From the NCBI GenBank assembly GCA_003476465.1, contig DMUE01000251.1:2368-7707 (forward strand): a stretch of DNA of 5,340 nucleotides, read 5' to 3'. The position numbers and the translations under genes are program-made. The number at the start of each line of letters is the position of its first letter. Positions within the stretch are counted from its first letter, which is position 1. The notes under the pieces are model-generated. The model made no database searches. It worked only from the letters and a program-made list of their open reading frames with translations, and was not told where the DNA came from. This document shows positions 1 through 5,340 of this stretch, one piece after another. Source of the stretch: Microbacterium sp. GTDB taxonomy: Bacteria; Actinomycetota; Actinomycetes; Actinomycetales; Microbacteriaceae.

Positions 1-101
1 GCGTCGTTCTTGGCCTGGAGATTGCGCTGCACCAAGAACTGCAGGGGCGCGAGTCCGGCGTCGCGGTCGGAGCCCGTGCCGGGGTTGTCGATAAGGGTCA
101 T
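1..101 (-). CDS. ilvE: N-terminus of a probable branched-chain amino acid aminotransferase (partial, runs off the left edge)
   Basis: Only the first 33 codons are in the window, starting at the ATG at 101-99 and still open at base 1. The visible protein begins MTLIDNPGTGSDRDAGLAPL and continues with QFLVQRNLQAKNDA. The stretch LQFxVxRNxxAKxDA resembles the opening strand of actinobacterial class IV branched-chain aminotransferases (IlvE), which is followed in the family by a PGFG..FTDHM motif that would lie outside this window. IlvE is a cytosolic PLP enzyme that performs the last transamination of leucine, isoleucine and valine synthesis. A purine-rich stretch (AGGAC, about 5 bases upstream of ATG) can serve as ribosome binding site. 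It lies 81 bp downstream of leuB on the same strand, with no convincing terminator between, so co-transcription is likely. Identification rests on a short N-terminus plus remembered leuB-ilvE gene order and is therefore provisional; no active-site residue is visible. Confidence 0.55.
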   Translation of the reverse strand, partial: MTLIDNPGTGSDRDAGLAPLQFLVQRNLQAKND

Positions 102-182
102 GTCAGTCCTGCCGGTCGAAGATGGGGCGGTGCATCAGCCGGAGCGCGATGTCCCGGACTGCAGAGAGCCGGAGCCCTCAGG

Positions 183-1229
183 CTACAGCCGAGCCGTGAT
201 CGCATCGCCGATGGCGCTCGTTGTGCGGGATCCGCCGTCGCGGTCCGCGATGTCGGCCTCCACTGCGCGGGTCACGCGATCGGCCGCCTCGGCGAGTCCG
301 AGGTTATCGAGAAGCAGAGCGACGGAGAGGATCGCCGCCGTCGGGTCGGCCTTCTGCTGGCCCGCGATATCGGGCGCCGATCCGTGGACGGGCTCGAACA
401 TCGATGGGAATGCGCCGTCCGGGTTGATGTTCCCGGAGGCGGCGAGACCGATTCCGCCGGTGATAGCACCGGCCAGGTCGGTCAGGATGTCGCCGAAGAG
501 GTTGTCGGTGACCAAGACGTCGAAGCGGGACGGGTTTGTGACCAGGAAGATCGTCGCCGCGTCGATGTGCAGGTAGTCTACGGCGACATCCGGATGCTCC
601 GCCGCCACGTTTGCGACGATTCTCTGCCAGATCGCCCCCGCGTGGACGAGCACGTTCGTCTTGTGCACCCAGGTGACCCTTTTCGAGCGCTTCTCTGCGA
701 GGTCGAACGCGTAGCGAACGACTCGTTCGATGCCGAACGCCGTGTTCACAGAGACCTCGGTCGCCACCTCACGCGGAGTTCCTGTGCGCAACGACCCGCC
801 GTTGCCGACGTAGGGGCCCTCGGTGCCCTCGCGCACGACGACGAAGTCGACATCGCCCGGCTCGGAGAGCGGCCCGGGAACGCTCGGGTAGAGCTTCGAA
901 GGCCGCAGGTTGACGTAATGGTCGAGCTCGAACCGCAGCTTCAACAGCAGCCCGCGCTCGATCCTGGCGTTCTTCAGGCGCGGGTCACCGGGCACTCCCC
1001 CGACCGCGCCCAAGAGGATCGCGTCGTGCGCCGCGATGGTCGCCAGATCGTCGTCGGTGAGGGTGTCGCCGGTTTCCAGGAACCGGTCGGCGCCGAGGGA
1101 GAGGTGCGTCTTCTCGAAGGAGACATCCGTTCCCGCCACGGCGGCGTCGAGAACCTTCTCGGCCTCGCCGACCACCTCGGGTCCGATCCCGTCACCGGGT
1201 ATGAGTGCCAGCTTCACGACGCGCGACAT
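183..1229 (-). CDS. leuB: 3-isopropylmalate dehydrogenase
   Basis: Encodes 348 residues. The enzyme oxidatively decarboxylates 3-isopropylmalate to 2-oxoisocaproate with NAD+ in the cytosol, the third step of leucine synthesis. The N-terminus [13 protein letters not shown] (7-19) is the family signature. Substrate-binding arginines are R99 (LKLRFEL), R109 (NLRPSKLYP) and R133 ([12 protein letters not shown]). Catalytic Y140 and K190 (VHKTNVL) are present, as are metal-binding D223, D247 and D251 ([11 protein letters not shown]). The nucleotide-binding loop is [13 protein letters not shown] (278-290). All key residues are intact. The segment [18 protein letters not shown] and the length below 350 fit the short actinobacterial LeuB rather than the proteobacterial form of about 360 residues. 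The ATG start is supported by AGGAG at 1244-1240, ten bases upstream. That site and the first 12 codons lie inside the 3' end of the upstream efflux gene (38-bp overlap), so leuB may be translationally coupled to it. An ilvE-like gene follows 81 bp downstream. Confidence 0.97.
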   Translation of the reverse strand: MSRVVKLALIPGDGIGPEVVGEAEKVLDAAVAGTDVSFEKTHLSLGADRFLETGDTLTDDDLATIAAHDAILLGAVGGVPGDPRLKNARIERGLLLKLRFELDHYVNLRPSKLYPSVPGPLSEPGDVDFVVVREGTEGPYVGNGGSLRTGTPREVATEVSVNTAFGIERVVRYAFDLAEKRSKRVTWVHKTNVLVHAGAIWQRIVANVAAEHPDVAVDYLHIDAATIFLVTNPSRFDVLVTDNLFGDILTDLAGAITGGIGLAASGNINPDGAFPSMFEPVHGSAPDIAGQQKADPTAAILSVALLLDNLGLAEAADRVTRAVEADIADRDGGSRTTSAIGDAITARL

Positions 1230-2799
1230 TGCTCAATGGCTCCTGGGGTGGGGTGGAACGGGACCCTCCCAGAGTACTGGCCGCGATGACGGCCGCGATC
1301 ACGATCAGAAGCGCACCGATCAACGACGTGATGACCACGCCGCCGTCGAAGGCGTGGGCGGCCGCGGCACGCAGACCGTCCGCGATCGGTCCGGGCAGGC
1401 CCTCGGCCGAAGCCACCGCTGCGCCCAGCGTTTCGCGCGAAGCATCCGCCGCTTCCGGCGACAGACCCGGAGGCAGCAGCAGATTCGCCCGGTAGTACGC
1501 GGTGAGGATGCCTCCCATGATCGCCGTGCCGAGCACCGCGCCGAGTTCGTACGCCGTCTCCGAGACGGCGGATGCCGCACCGGCCTTGGCGGGCGGGGCG
1601 TTCCACAGGATCAGCTCGTTGGACACCGTCTCGGCCATGCTGACTCCAGCACCGAGCAACATGAACGCGAGCATGAGCAGCACGAGCGATCCTTCCCCCG
1701 CCGTGGCCGCGACGGTCAGGTACCCGAGCGCCGACAGTCCGAGGGCCGCGGGAACCAGGACGCGCGGGGCAAGACGGCGCGCGAGCGGCACGACGCCGAT
1801 GCTTGCGATGATCATCACCACCAGACCGGGAAGCAGAGCGAATCCGGCCTGCATCGGGCTCAGACCCAGGACGAGCTGCAGGTGCTGTGCAACGAAGAAG
1901 AGGAACCCGACGAGCGCGATGACGCTCAGCAGGTTGACGAGAATCGCGCCGCTGAAGCCGCCGCGGTGAAAGAGCGACATGTCGAGCAAGGGGCTGTCAA
2001 GTCGCAGTTGGCGACGGACGAAGAGCACCGCCATCACGACCCCGATGGCGGCGAAGGCGAGCGCCGGAGCGCCGACGCCCTCGACCGCGAGCGATTTGAT
2101 CGCCGCGACGAACGGCACCATGGCACCGAGTGAGAGGATCACGCTGAGCGGGTCGATGCGTCCGGGACGCGGGTCACGGCTTTCCGGCACGAGCAGCGGC
2201 GCGAGCACGAGCAGCGGCAGCAGCACGGGCACCGCGAGCAGGAAGACCGAGCCCCACGAGAAGTGCTCGAGCAAGAACCCGCCGACGATCGGGCCGAGAG
2301 CCATGCCCGCACTGAACCCCGACGCCCAGACGGCGATCGCGAGCCGGCGTTGCTCCCGGTCACGGAAGATGGTGCGCAGGAGCGAGAGAGTGGCGGGCAT
2401 GAGCATCGCGCCGAAGAACCCGATGCCGGCGCGGGCGGCGATGAGCAGCTCGGCCGAGGGCACGAACGCGGCGGTGATCGAGAGCAGACCGAAGCCGGTC
2501 GCGCCGATCAGGAGCAGCCGTCGACGCCCGAAGCGGTCCCCGAGTGAGCCCATCGTGACGAGGAGACCCGCGAGGACGAGTGGGTAGGCGTCGACGATCC
2601 ACAGCTGCTGTGCACTCGTCGGCGCGAGATCGAGCGCGATCTGCGGCAGGGCGAAGCTCAGCACCGTGTTGTCGATAGAGACGAGCAGCACAGGCAGCAT
2701 GAGCACCGCGAGAGCTGCCCATCCGCGGGGGCCGGCCTTCTCACTGAGCACCGGCGGGGTCGTGTCGGCGGGCTGGGACGCCGAGATTCGTGTGGACAT
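1192..2799 (-). CDS. QacA/SmvA-like multidrug efflux transporter (MFS, DHA2 family, 14 TM)
   Basis: With the ATG at 2799 the protein has 535 residues, normal for 14-helix DHA2 drug:proton antiporters of the inner membrane, which export lipophilic cations and biocides. Helix 1 carries D43 ([12 protein letters not shown]) and helix 2 carries D70 ([15 protein letters not shown]). Their spacing of 27 matches the D34/D61 pair that I recall as functionally important in QacA. Motif A follows ([11 protein letters not shown], 84-94), then R123 of motif B ([10 protein letters not shown]) and antiporter motif C ([10 protein letters not shown], 165-174). A hydrophilic loop ([13 protein letters not shown], about 205-217) follows helix 6. 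A long Ala/Gly-rich hydrophilic loop before the last helix is also typical of the QacA group. The start is uncertain: an in-frame ATG lies at 2811 (MERIMSTR) at the very edge of the operator; 2799 is preferred because of GGAACGG just upstream. A still longer open frame to 2994 only mirrors the divergent repressor gene. The polar C-terminal tail after the last helix overlaps leuB by 38 bp. The actual substrate is unknown. Confidence 0.9.
   Translation of the reverse strand: MSTRISASQPADTTPPVLSEKAGPRGWAALAVLMLPVLLVSIDNTVLSFALPQIALDLAPTSAQQLWIVDAYPLVLAGLLVTMGSLGDRFGRRRLLLIGATGFGLLSITAAFVPSAELLIAARAGIGFFGAMLMPATLSLLRTIFRDREQRRLAIAVWASGFSAGMALGPIVGGFLLEHFSWGSVFLLAVPVLLPLLVLAPLLVPESRDPRPGRIDPLSVILSLGAMVPFVAAIKSLAVEGVGAPALAFAAIGVVMAVLFVRRQLRLDSPLLDMSLFHRGGFSGAILVNLLSVIALVGFLFFVAQHLQLVLGLSPMQAGFALLPGLVVMIIASIGVVPLARRLAPRVLVPAALGLSALGYLTVAATAGEGSLVLLMLAFMLLGAGVSMAETVSNELILWNAPPAKAGAASAVSETAYELGAVLGTAIMGGILTAYYRANLLLPPGLSPEAADASRETLGAAVASAEGLPGPIADGLRAAAAHAFDGGVVITSLIGALLIVIAAVIAASTLGGSRSTPPQEPLSNVARREAGTHTR
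1240..1244 (-). promoter_or_regulatory. Ribosome binding site of leuB, embedded in the upstream efflux gene
   Basis: On the minus strand AGGAG is found 10 bases before the leuB ATG. It lies within the coding sequence of the MFS gene, which stops only after leuB has begun. A good independent Shine-Dalgarno site supports the leuB start and means leuB could also initiate without coupling. Confidence 0.7.
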
Positions 2800-2875
2800 G
2801 ATCCGTTCCATTAGTAAACCGTCTAGTCGGTATAGTAACAGAGCACGTTGCCCCCTCGCCAGTACGATCGGACCC
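2800..2875. promoter_or_regulatory. Divergent promoter region between efflux pump and TetR-type repressor genes
   Basis: This 76-bp gap must hold the promoters of both flanking genes. It contains a notably AT-rich patch (about 2806-2840) in otherwise GC-rich DNA. For the repressor gene, TATAGT at 2831-2836 is a five-of-six match to the -10 consensus, placing the transcript start near 2843 with a leader of about 33 bases; a -35 match is poor (TTCCAT at 2806-2811, spacing 19). For the pump gene, read on the minus strand, TACTAT, TATACC or TTTACT within the same patch are possible -10 boxes, and I cannot decide between them. All these boxes lie in or touch the 28-bp palindrome, so one bound repressor could block both promoters. 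Neither gene has a strong Shine-Dalgarno site here. Confidence 0.6.
2811..2838. promoter_or_regulatory. 28-bp imperfect palindrome, probable operator of the adjacent TetR-family repressor (QacR-like)
   Basis: The two halves are symmetric about the centre of CTAG (2823-2826), and 11 of 14 positions pair. Read on the minus strand the pattern is TTA-n-TA-n-ACCG-n-CT and its mirror AG-n-CGGT-n-TA-n-TAA. The pattern TA-n-ACCGA-n4-ACGGT-n-TA is shared with the 28-bp IR1 operator of staphylococcal QacR as I remember it. Position (between divergent repressor and pump genes), length and overlap with candidate -10 boxes all fit autoregulation plus repression of the pump. The binding protein is inferred from adjacency. 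The site ends at the alternative pump start codon at 2811. Confidence 0.75.
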
Positions 2876-3421
2876 ATGAGTCGACCACCGAGCGCCCGCG
2901 AAGTCGTACTCGACGCGTACGAGTCGCTGCTCATCGCCGACGGCGAGCGAGCGGCCACGATGGATGCGACAGCTCGGGCGGCCGGGGTCTCCAAGGGCGG
3001 GCTTCTTTATCACTTCTCGTCGAAGGATGCCCTCGAATCCGGCGTCATCGACCGCCTCGATGCCCTGGTGAGCGCCGACATCGAGGCCATGACGAGCGCG
3101 GACGGGGGACCCATCGCGTACTTCCTGCGCACCTCGGTGATGGAGAACGATCCACTCGACCGAGCCATCCTCGCGACCTCGCGACTCGCGCAGGGCGGCA
3201 ACGCCTCCGCCAGCGCGGCACTGCGGCGCATCCGCGAGCGGTGGGGCGATGCCTTGCGCCCGTACACGAAGAATGCCGTCGCGCTCGACCTCATCATGCT
3301 GGTGAGCGACGGGCTCTACTTCAACAATGCCCTCGAGGGCGGCAACATCCCGGGCCCGGTCCCCCGCGGCGCCGAGATGGACGCGCTGATCGCGATGGTC
3401 GAGGCATCCGCCCGCGCCTGA
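2876..3421 (+). CDS. TetR/AcrR-family transcriptional repressor, probable regulator of the divergent efflux pump
   Basis: Encodes 181 residues from the ATG at 2876; the open frame extends further upstream, but that part would cross the operator and the pump gene. The N-terminal TetR DNA-binding domain spans about residues 8-54. Helix-turn-helix residues are TMDATARAAGVSKGGLLYHF (28-47), followed by SSKDAL. The signature SKGGLLYHF aligns without gaps with SKGNLYYHF of QacR as I recall it, keeping the lysine, glycine and second tyrosine but replacing the first tyrosine by leucine. Residues from about 55 on form the helical ligand-binding and dimerisation domain, which is not recognisable in detail; it is acidic and Ala-rich, with no cysteine. 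The gene is divergent from the QacA/SmvA-like pump across a 76-bp gap with a palindromic operator, the standard arrangement for a local drug-responsive repressor. The ligand is unknown. The Shine-Dalgarno site is weak (CGGA just before ATG). It is convergent with serA, 37 bp apart. Confidence 0.92.
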   Translation: MSRPPSAREVVLDAYESLLIADGERAATMDATARAAGVSKGGLLYHFSSKDALESGVIDRLDALVSADIEAMTSADGGPIAYFLRTSVMENDPLDRAILATSRLAQGGNASASAALRRIRERWGDALRPYTKNAVALDLIMLVSDGLYFNNALEGGNIPGPVPRGAEMDALIAMVEASARA

Positions 3422-3427
3422 GCCCGT

Positions 3428-3459
3428 ATCGCGCGCCGCCGTTTCCCGGCCGGTGCGAT
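3428..3459. terminator. Possible bidirectional hairpin between the convergent repressor and serA genes
   Basis: ATCGC (3428-3432) pairs with GCGAT (3455-3459), and within it CCG and CC (3436-3440) pair with GG and CGG (3448-3449, 3451-3453), around a loop GTTTCCC. The stem is interrupted by internal loops and there is no T-run on either side, so an intrinsic terminator is only weakly supported. The location, in the 37-bp gap between two gene ends, is the reason to list it; it touches the serA stop codon. Confidence 0.25.
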
Positions 3460-5048
3460 CAGGCCGCGGTGATCTCCAGCTGCACCAGCAGGTCGGCCTG
3501 AATCGCCTCGCGCACCTCGTCGAGCAGCTCCTCGGGCACGCGCGAGTCGACCGTCAGCACCGACAGCTGCGCGCCGCGCTGGCTGCGGGCCACCTGCAGG
3601 CCCGCGATGTTGATGCCCGCGTCACCGAACTTCTGGCCGTAGATCGCGACGATCCCCGGCCGATCCGTGTAGAGCATGACGATGTGGTGCTGAGCGATCG
3701 GAACCTCGATCTCATAGTCGTTGAACCCGACGATCTTCTCGACCATGCGCGTGCCGGACAGCGTGCCCGAGACAGAGAGCACGGTGCCGTCGGCGAGGGT
3801 GCCGCGCAGCGTCGTGATGTTGCGGTAGTCCTCGCTCACCGGGTCGACGATCAGGCGCGTCTCGATGCCACGCTGCTCGGCGAACAGCGGCGCGTTGACG
3901 TACGAGACGTTCTCACTGACGATGCTGGTGAAGATGCCCTTCAGTGCCGCGAGCTTGTAGACACTCACGTCGTACGCCGCGAGCTCGCCGCGCACCTCGA
4001 TGTCGAGGTTTGTCAGGGCGGCGTGCGACATGCCGCTGAAGACCTGACCGAGCTTCTCCACCAGCGCGATACCGGGCCGGACGAACGGATCTATCACGCC
4101 GCCGGCCACATTGACCGCATCTGGAACCAGATCCCCCTCGAGGGCGAGCTTGACCGAACGCGCGACCGAGATGCCCGCCTTCTCCTGGGCCTCGTCCGTT
4201 GACGCACCGAGGTGAGGGGTGACGACGACGTTCGGCAGGGCGAGAAGCGGGGAGTTCTTGGGCGGCTCCTCGACGAAGACGTCGAGGCCGGCTCCCGCGA
4301 CGATCCCGGCGGAGAGCGCACGGTGCAGCGCCTCTTCGTCGATCAGGCCACCGCGGGCGACGTTCACGACATATGCCGTGTCCTTCATCATCGCCAGCTC
4401 GGCGTCGCTGATCATGCCGGTCGTCTCGGGGGTCTTCGGCATGTGGATCGTGACGAAGTCGCTCGTGCGCAGCAGCTCCTCGAACGGCAGCAGTTCGACG
4501 TGCAGTTGCTGGGCGCGAGCCGGCGTGATGTAGGGGTCGTAGGCGACGACGCGCATGTCGAACGCCTGCAGGCGAGCCGCGATCAGCGCGCCGATGCGTC
4601 CCAGGCCGATGATGCCGACGGTCTTCTCATACAACTCGGTTCCCGTGAAGCTGCTGCGCTTCCATTGCCCCTGCGCGAGCGAAGCGTGCGCGGCCGGGAT
4701 GTTGCGAGCGAGGCTCAGGATATGTCCCACCGTCAGCTCCGCGGCAGACACGATGTTCGACGTCGGCGCGTTGACGACCATGACACCCGCGGTGGTCGCG
4801 GCCTTGATGTCGACGTTGTCGAGCCCGACCCCGGCGCGAGCGACGACCTTCAGCACGGGCGCCGCGGCCAGGGCCTCGCCGTCGATCGTCGTTGCCGAGC
4901 GGATGAGCACGGCGCTCGCATCGGCGAGGGCGGCCAGCAGGGCGGGGCGATCCGTCCCGTCGACGCGGCGAACATCGAACTCGGGACCGAGTGCGTCGAT
5001 CGTGGCGGGCGAGAGTTCTTCGGCGAGCAGGACGACGGGCTTCGGCAC
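3459..5048 (-). CDS. serA: D-3-phosphoglycerate dehydrogenase, long ACT-domain form
   Basis: Encodes 529 residues from a GTG start. It oxidises 3-phosphoglycerate to 3-phosphohydroxypyruvate with NAD+, the first step of serine synthesis, in the cytosol. The substrate-binding domain includes ARAGVGLDNVD (70-80). The Rossmann domain begins with VGIIGLGRIG (144-153), with NAD-selecting D171 (AYDPY). The catalytic triad is R232 (NVARGGLID), E261 (FVEEPP) and H279 (TPHLGAST). The intervening domain of roughly 320-450, found in mycobacterial-type enzymes, follows. The ACT domain (about 455-526) contains YTDRPGIVAIYGQKFGDAGI, the usual site for serine feedback inhibition. Everything is intact and the length is that of the actinobacterial long form (about 525-530). 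The start at GTG is chosen because AAGGA lies 5 bases upstream and MPKPVVLLAEEL matches the expected N-terminus; the frame stays open further upstream but that part is Arg-rich, as expected of noncoding GC-rich DNA. It is convergent with the repressor gene. Confidence 0.97.
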   Translation of the reverse strand: MPKPVVLLAEELSPATIDALGPEFDVRRVDGTDRPALLAALADASAVLIRSATTIDGEALAAAPVLKVVARAGVGLDNVDIKAATTAGVMVVNAPTSNIVSAAELTVGHILSLARNIPAAHASLAQGQWKRSSFTGTELYEKTVGIIGLGRIGALIAARLQAFDMRVVAYDPYITPARAQQLHVELLPFEELLRTSDFVTIHMPKTPETTGMISDAELAMMKDTAYVVNVARGGLIDEEALHRALSAGIVAGAGLDVFVEEPPKNSPLLALPNVVVTPHLGASTDEAQEKAGISVARSVKLALEGDLVPDAVNVAGGVIDPFVRPGIALVEKLGQVFSGMSHAALTNLDIEVRGELAAYDVSVYKLAALKGIFTSIVSENVSYVNAPLFAEQRGIETRLIVDPVSEDYRNITTLRGTLADGTVLSVSGTLSGTRMVEKIVGFNDYEIEVPIAQHHIVMLYTDRPGIVAIYGQKFGDAGINIAGLQVARSQRGAQLSVLTVDSRVPEELLDEVREAIQADLLVQLEITAA

Positions 5049-5053
5049 GGTAT

Positions 5054-5058
5054 TCCTT
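5054..5058 (-). promoter_or_regulatory. Ribosome binding site fixing the GTG start of serA
   Basis: The minus strand reads GAAGGA, then ATACC, then GTG. This is the best Shine-Dalgarno match near the expected N-terminus, and there is no ATG nearby in frame, so it decides the GTG start. Confidence 0.8.
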
Positions 5059-5087
5059 CGGGCTGGCGTCGCCGCGGGCGATCTTCC

Positions 5088-5136
5088 GCGCGCGGCGCAG
5101 GGCGGTACTCCGACGCCTGCGCGCGACGCAGGGCGG
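5088..5136. repeat. Imperfect direct repeat, two 18-bp copies with a 31-bp period
   Basis: Copy one is 5088-5105 and copy two 5119-5136. They share the pattern GCGCGCG-R-CGCAGGGCGG and differ at one base (G or A at the eighth position). The pair lies 40 to 88 bases upstream of the serA GTG. The period of 31 bp is close to three helical turns, which would put both copies on the same face of DNA, but the sequence is GC-rich and of low complexity, so chance or local duplication is possible. Confidence 0.55.
5114..5135 (-). other. Hairpin in the serA leader
   Basis: CCTGCG (5116-5121) and CGCAGG (5127-5132) form a perfect six-pair stem around a five-base loop, extended by two more pairs (5114-5115 with 5134-5135) past a one-base bulge. 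It includes most of the second direct-repeat copy. It would fold in the serA transcript if transcription starts upstream. It has no T-run, so it is not an intrinsic terminator as it stands. Confidence 0.35.
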
Positions 5137-5182
5137 GTCTTGTGGGAACGCCGTGCGCCCGCATCCAAACAGACGAGGCGAG

Positions 5183-5199
5183 AAAAAGCCTAGCGGCTC
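5183..5199 (-). terminator. Small stem-loop followed by a T-run, possible terminator of the upstream gene
   Basis: Read on the minus strand, AGCC, loop GCTA, GGCT, then further T residues (five in a row, counting the last stem base). The stem has only four pairs plus a G-T wobble, weak for termination in this GC-rich setting. The same bases include the TAGGCT candidate -10 box, so the two readings compete. Confidence 0.25.
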
Positions 5200-5294
5200 C
5201 GCGCGCGCGCCTTGTGCGCTCAACTGCCCGAGGGCTCACCCAGCGTGATGATCTCCGACCTGCGGGCCGGATGTCGCCGCGAGAATGCCGATGA

Positions 5295-5340
5295 CTATCC
5301 GACGTCGCCGGTGACCTGCACGTCTACGCCGCGAGGGCAG
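5295..5340 (-). CDS. Possible C-terminal end of an unrecognised minus-strand gene (partial)
   Basis: On the minus strand a frame enters at the right edge and stops with TAG at 5297-5295, giving 14 visible codons ending GVDVQVTGDVG. Third positions are mostly G or C and the residues look protein-like, unlike the Arg-rich alternative frame. This is too short to identify; it does not look like the end of IlvC, which I would have expected beside serA in related genomes. A plus-strand frame beginning at 5245/5248 is also open to the edge but lacks a well-placed ribosome binding site. Confidence 0.2.
   Translation of the reverse strand, partial: CPRGVDVQVTGDVG

Larger units (their letters stand above)
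5049..5294 (-). promoter_or_regulatory. serA upstream/leader region without a supported gene
   Basis: These roughly 245 bases precede serA and contain no coding frame I would defend; open frames here are Arg/Pro-rich, as expected of GC-rich noncoding DNA. A candidate -10 box for serA is TAGGCT at 5192-5187 (minus strand), a type common in actinobacteria; TTGAGC at 5222-5217 is -35-like but 24 bases away, too far for a standard promoter, so the call is weak. If it is used, the transcript would carry a leader of roughly 130 bases holding the direct repeats and the hairpin listed separately. A (GC)5 tract lies at 5201-5210. No known riboswitch was recognised. Confidence 0.4.

Noticed and set aside
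102..182. Possible terminator or repeat between leuB and the ilvE-like gene
   Set aside because: AGCCGGAGC occurs twice (137-145 and 167-175) and GTCC-C-GGAC is a short palindrome, but there is no substantial stem with T-run; nothing beyond a short spacer is supported.
384..1289. Long plus-strand open frame opposite leuB
   Set aside because: It is antisense to an intact leuB with all catalytic residues. Its product is rich in Arg, Asp, Val and His, typical of a shadow frame in GC-rich DNA.
1036..2133. Long plus-strand open frame opposite the pump gene (365 codons)
   Set aside because: Highly charged Arg/Glu/Gln/His-rich product with no recognisable fold, opposite a clear membrane transporter; explained as a frame mirror.
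2800..2994. N-terminal extension of the pump (frame open to 2994, beginning METPAARAV)
   Set aside because: It would run through the divergent promoter region and into the opposite strand of the repressor gene. The pump family begins shortly before helix 1, and the extension has no membrane or family features.
5049..5168. N-terminal extension of serA (about 40 more codons upstream of the GTG)
   Set aside because: The extension is Arg/Ala/Pro-rich and unlike SerA, whereas the GTG at 5048 has AAGGA at ideal spacing and gives the normal protein start and length.
5201..5210. (GC)5 alternating tract as a Z-DNA or regulatory element
   Set aside because: Too short, and such runs are common by chance in DNA of this base composition.
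4212..5294. Long plus-strand open frame opposite serA (360 codons)
   Set aside because: Mirror of the serA coding frame with biased Arg/Asp/Gly composition, no ribosome binding site of note and no known domain.
1..5340. Mobile element, CRISPR array, toxin-antitoxin, phage or RNA gene
   Set aside because: No transposase, terminal inverted repeats, regularly spaced repeats, tRNA-like folds or phage proteins were seen on either strand.

Overview
The window is high-GC, gene-dense DNA that looks like an actinobacterial chromosome, most likely from the Microbacteriaceae (Microbacterium-like). This rests on the strong G/C bias at third codon positions, the short actinobacterial form of LeuB, the long three-domain SerA with a C-terminal ACT domain, and the serA / leuB / ilvE-like neighbourhood, which I recall as typical of that family. 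The taxonomic call is an inference.

Layout from right to left, the direction in which most genes are transcribed. The right edge (about 5295-5340) may hold the last codons of an unrecognised minus-strand gene. A gene-poor leader of about 245 bp (5049-5294) follows, with a candidate -10 box, a small stem-loop with a T-run, an imperfect direct repeat and a hairpin. Next is serA (3459-5048, minus), D-3-phosphoglycerate dehydrogenase. Convergent with it is a TetR-family repressor gene (2876-3421, plus). The repressor gene is divergent from a QacA/SmvA-like 14-TM MFS efflux pump (1192-2799, minus). Their shared 76-bp intergenic region carries a 28-bp imperfect palindrome that resembles the QacR operator. 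The pump gene overlaps the start of leuB (183-1229, minus), 3-isopropylmalate dehydrogenase, by 38 bp. At the left edge is the first third of a codon series for what is probably ilvE, branched-chain aminotransferase (start at 101, minus), running off the window.

Functionally there are two themes. serA, leuB and the ilvE-like gene are core amino-acid biosynthesis (serine, leucine and branched-chain transamination). Between them sits a two-gene repressor/efflux module of the QacR-QacA type. Because the pump gene runs into leuB in the same direction with no visible terminator, leuB, and possibly ilvE, may receive transcription from the repressor-controlled pump promoter. I see no RNA genes, mobile elements, CRISPR arrays or phage genes. 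I do not see a clearly novel system; the most interesting points are the operator and the pump-leuB overlap.
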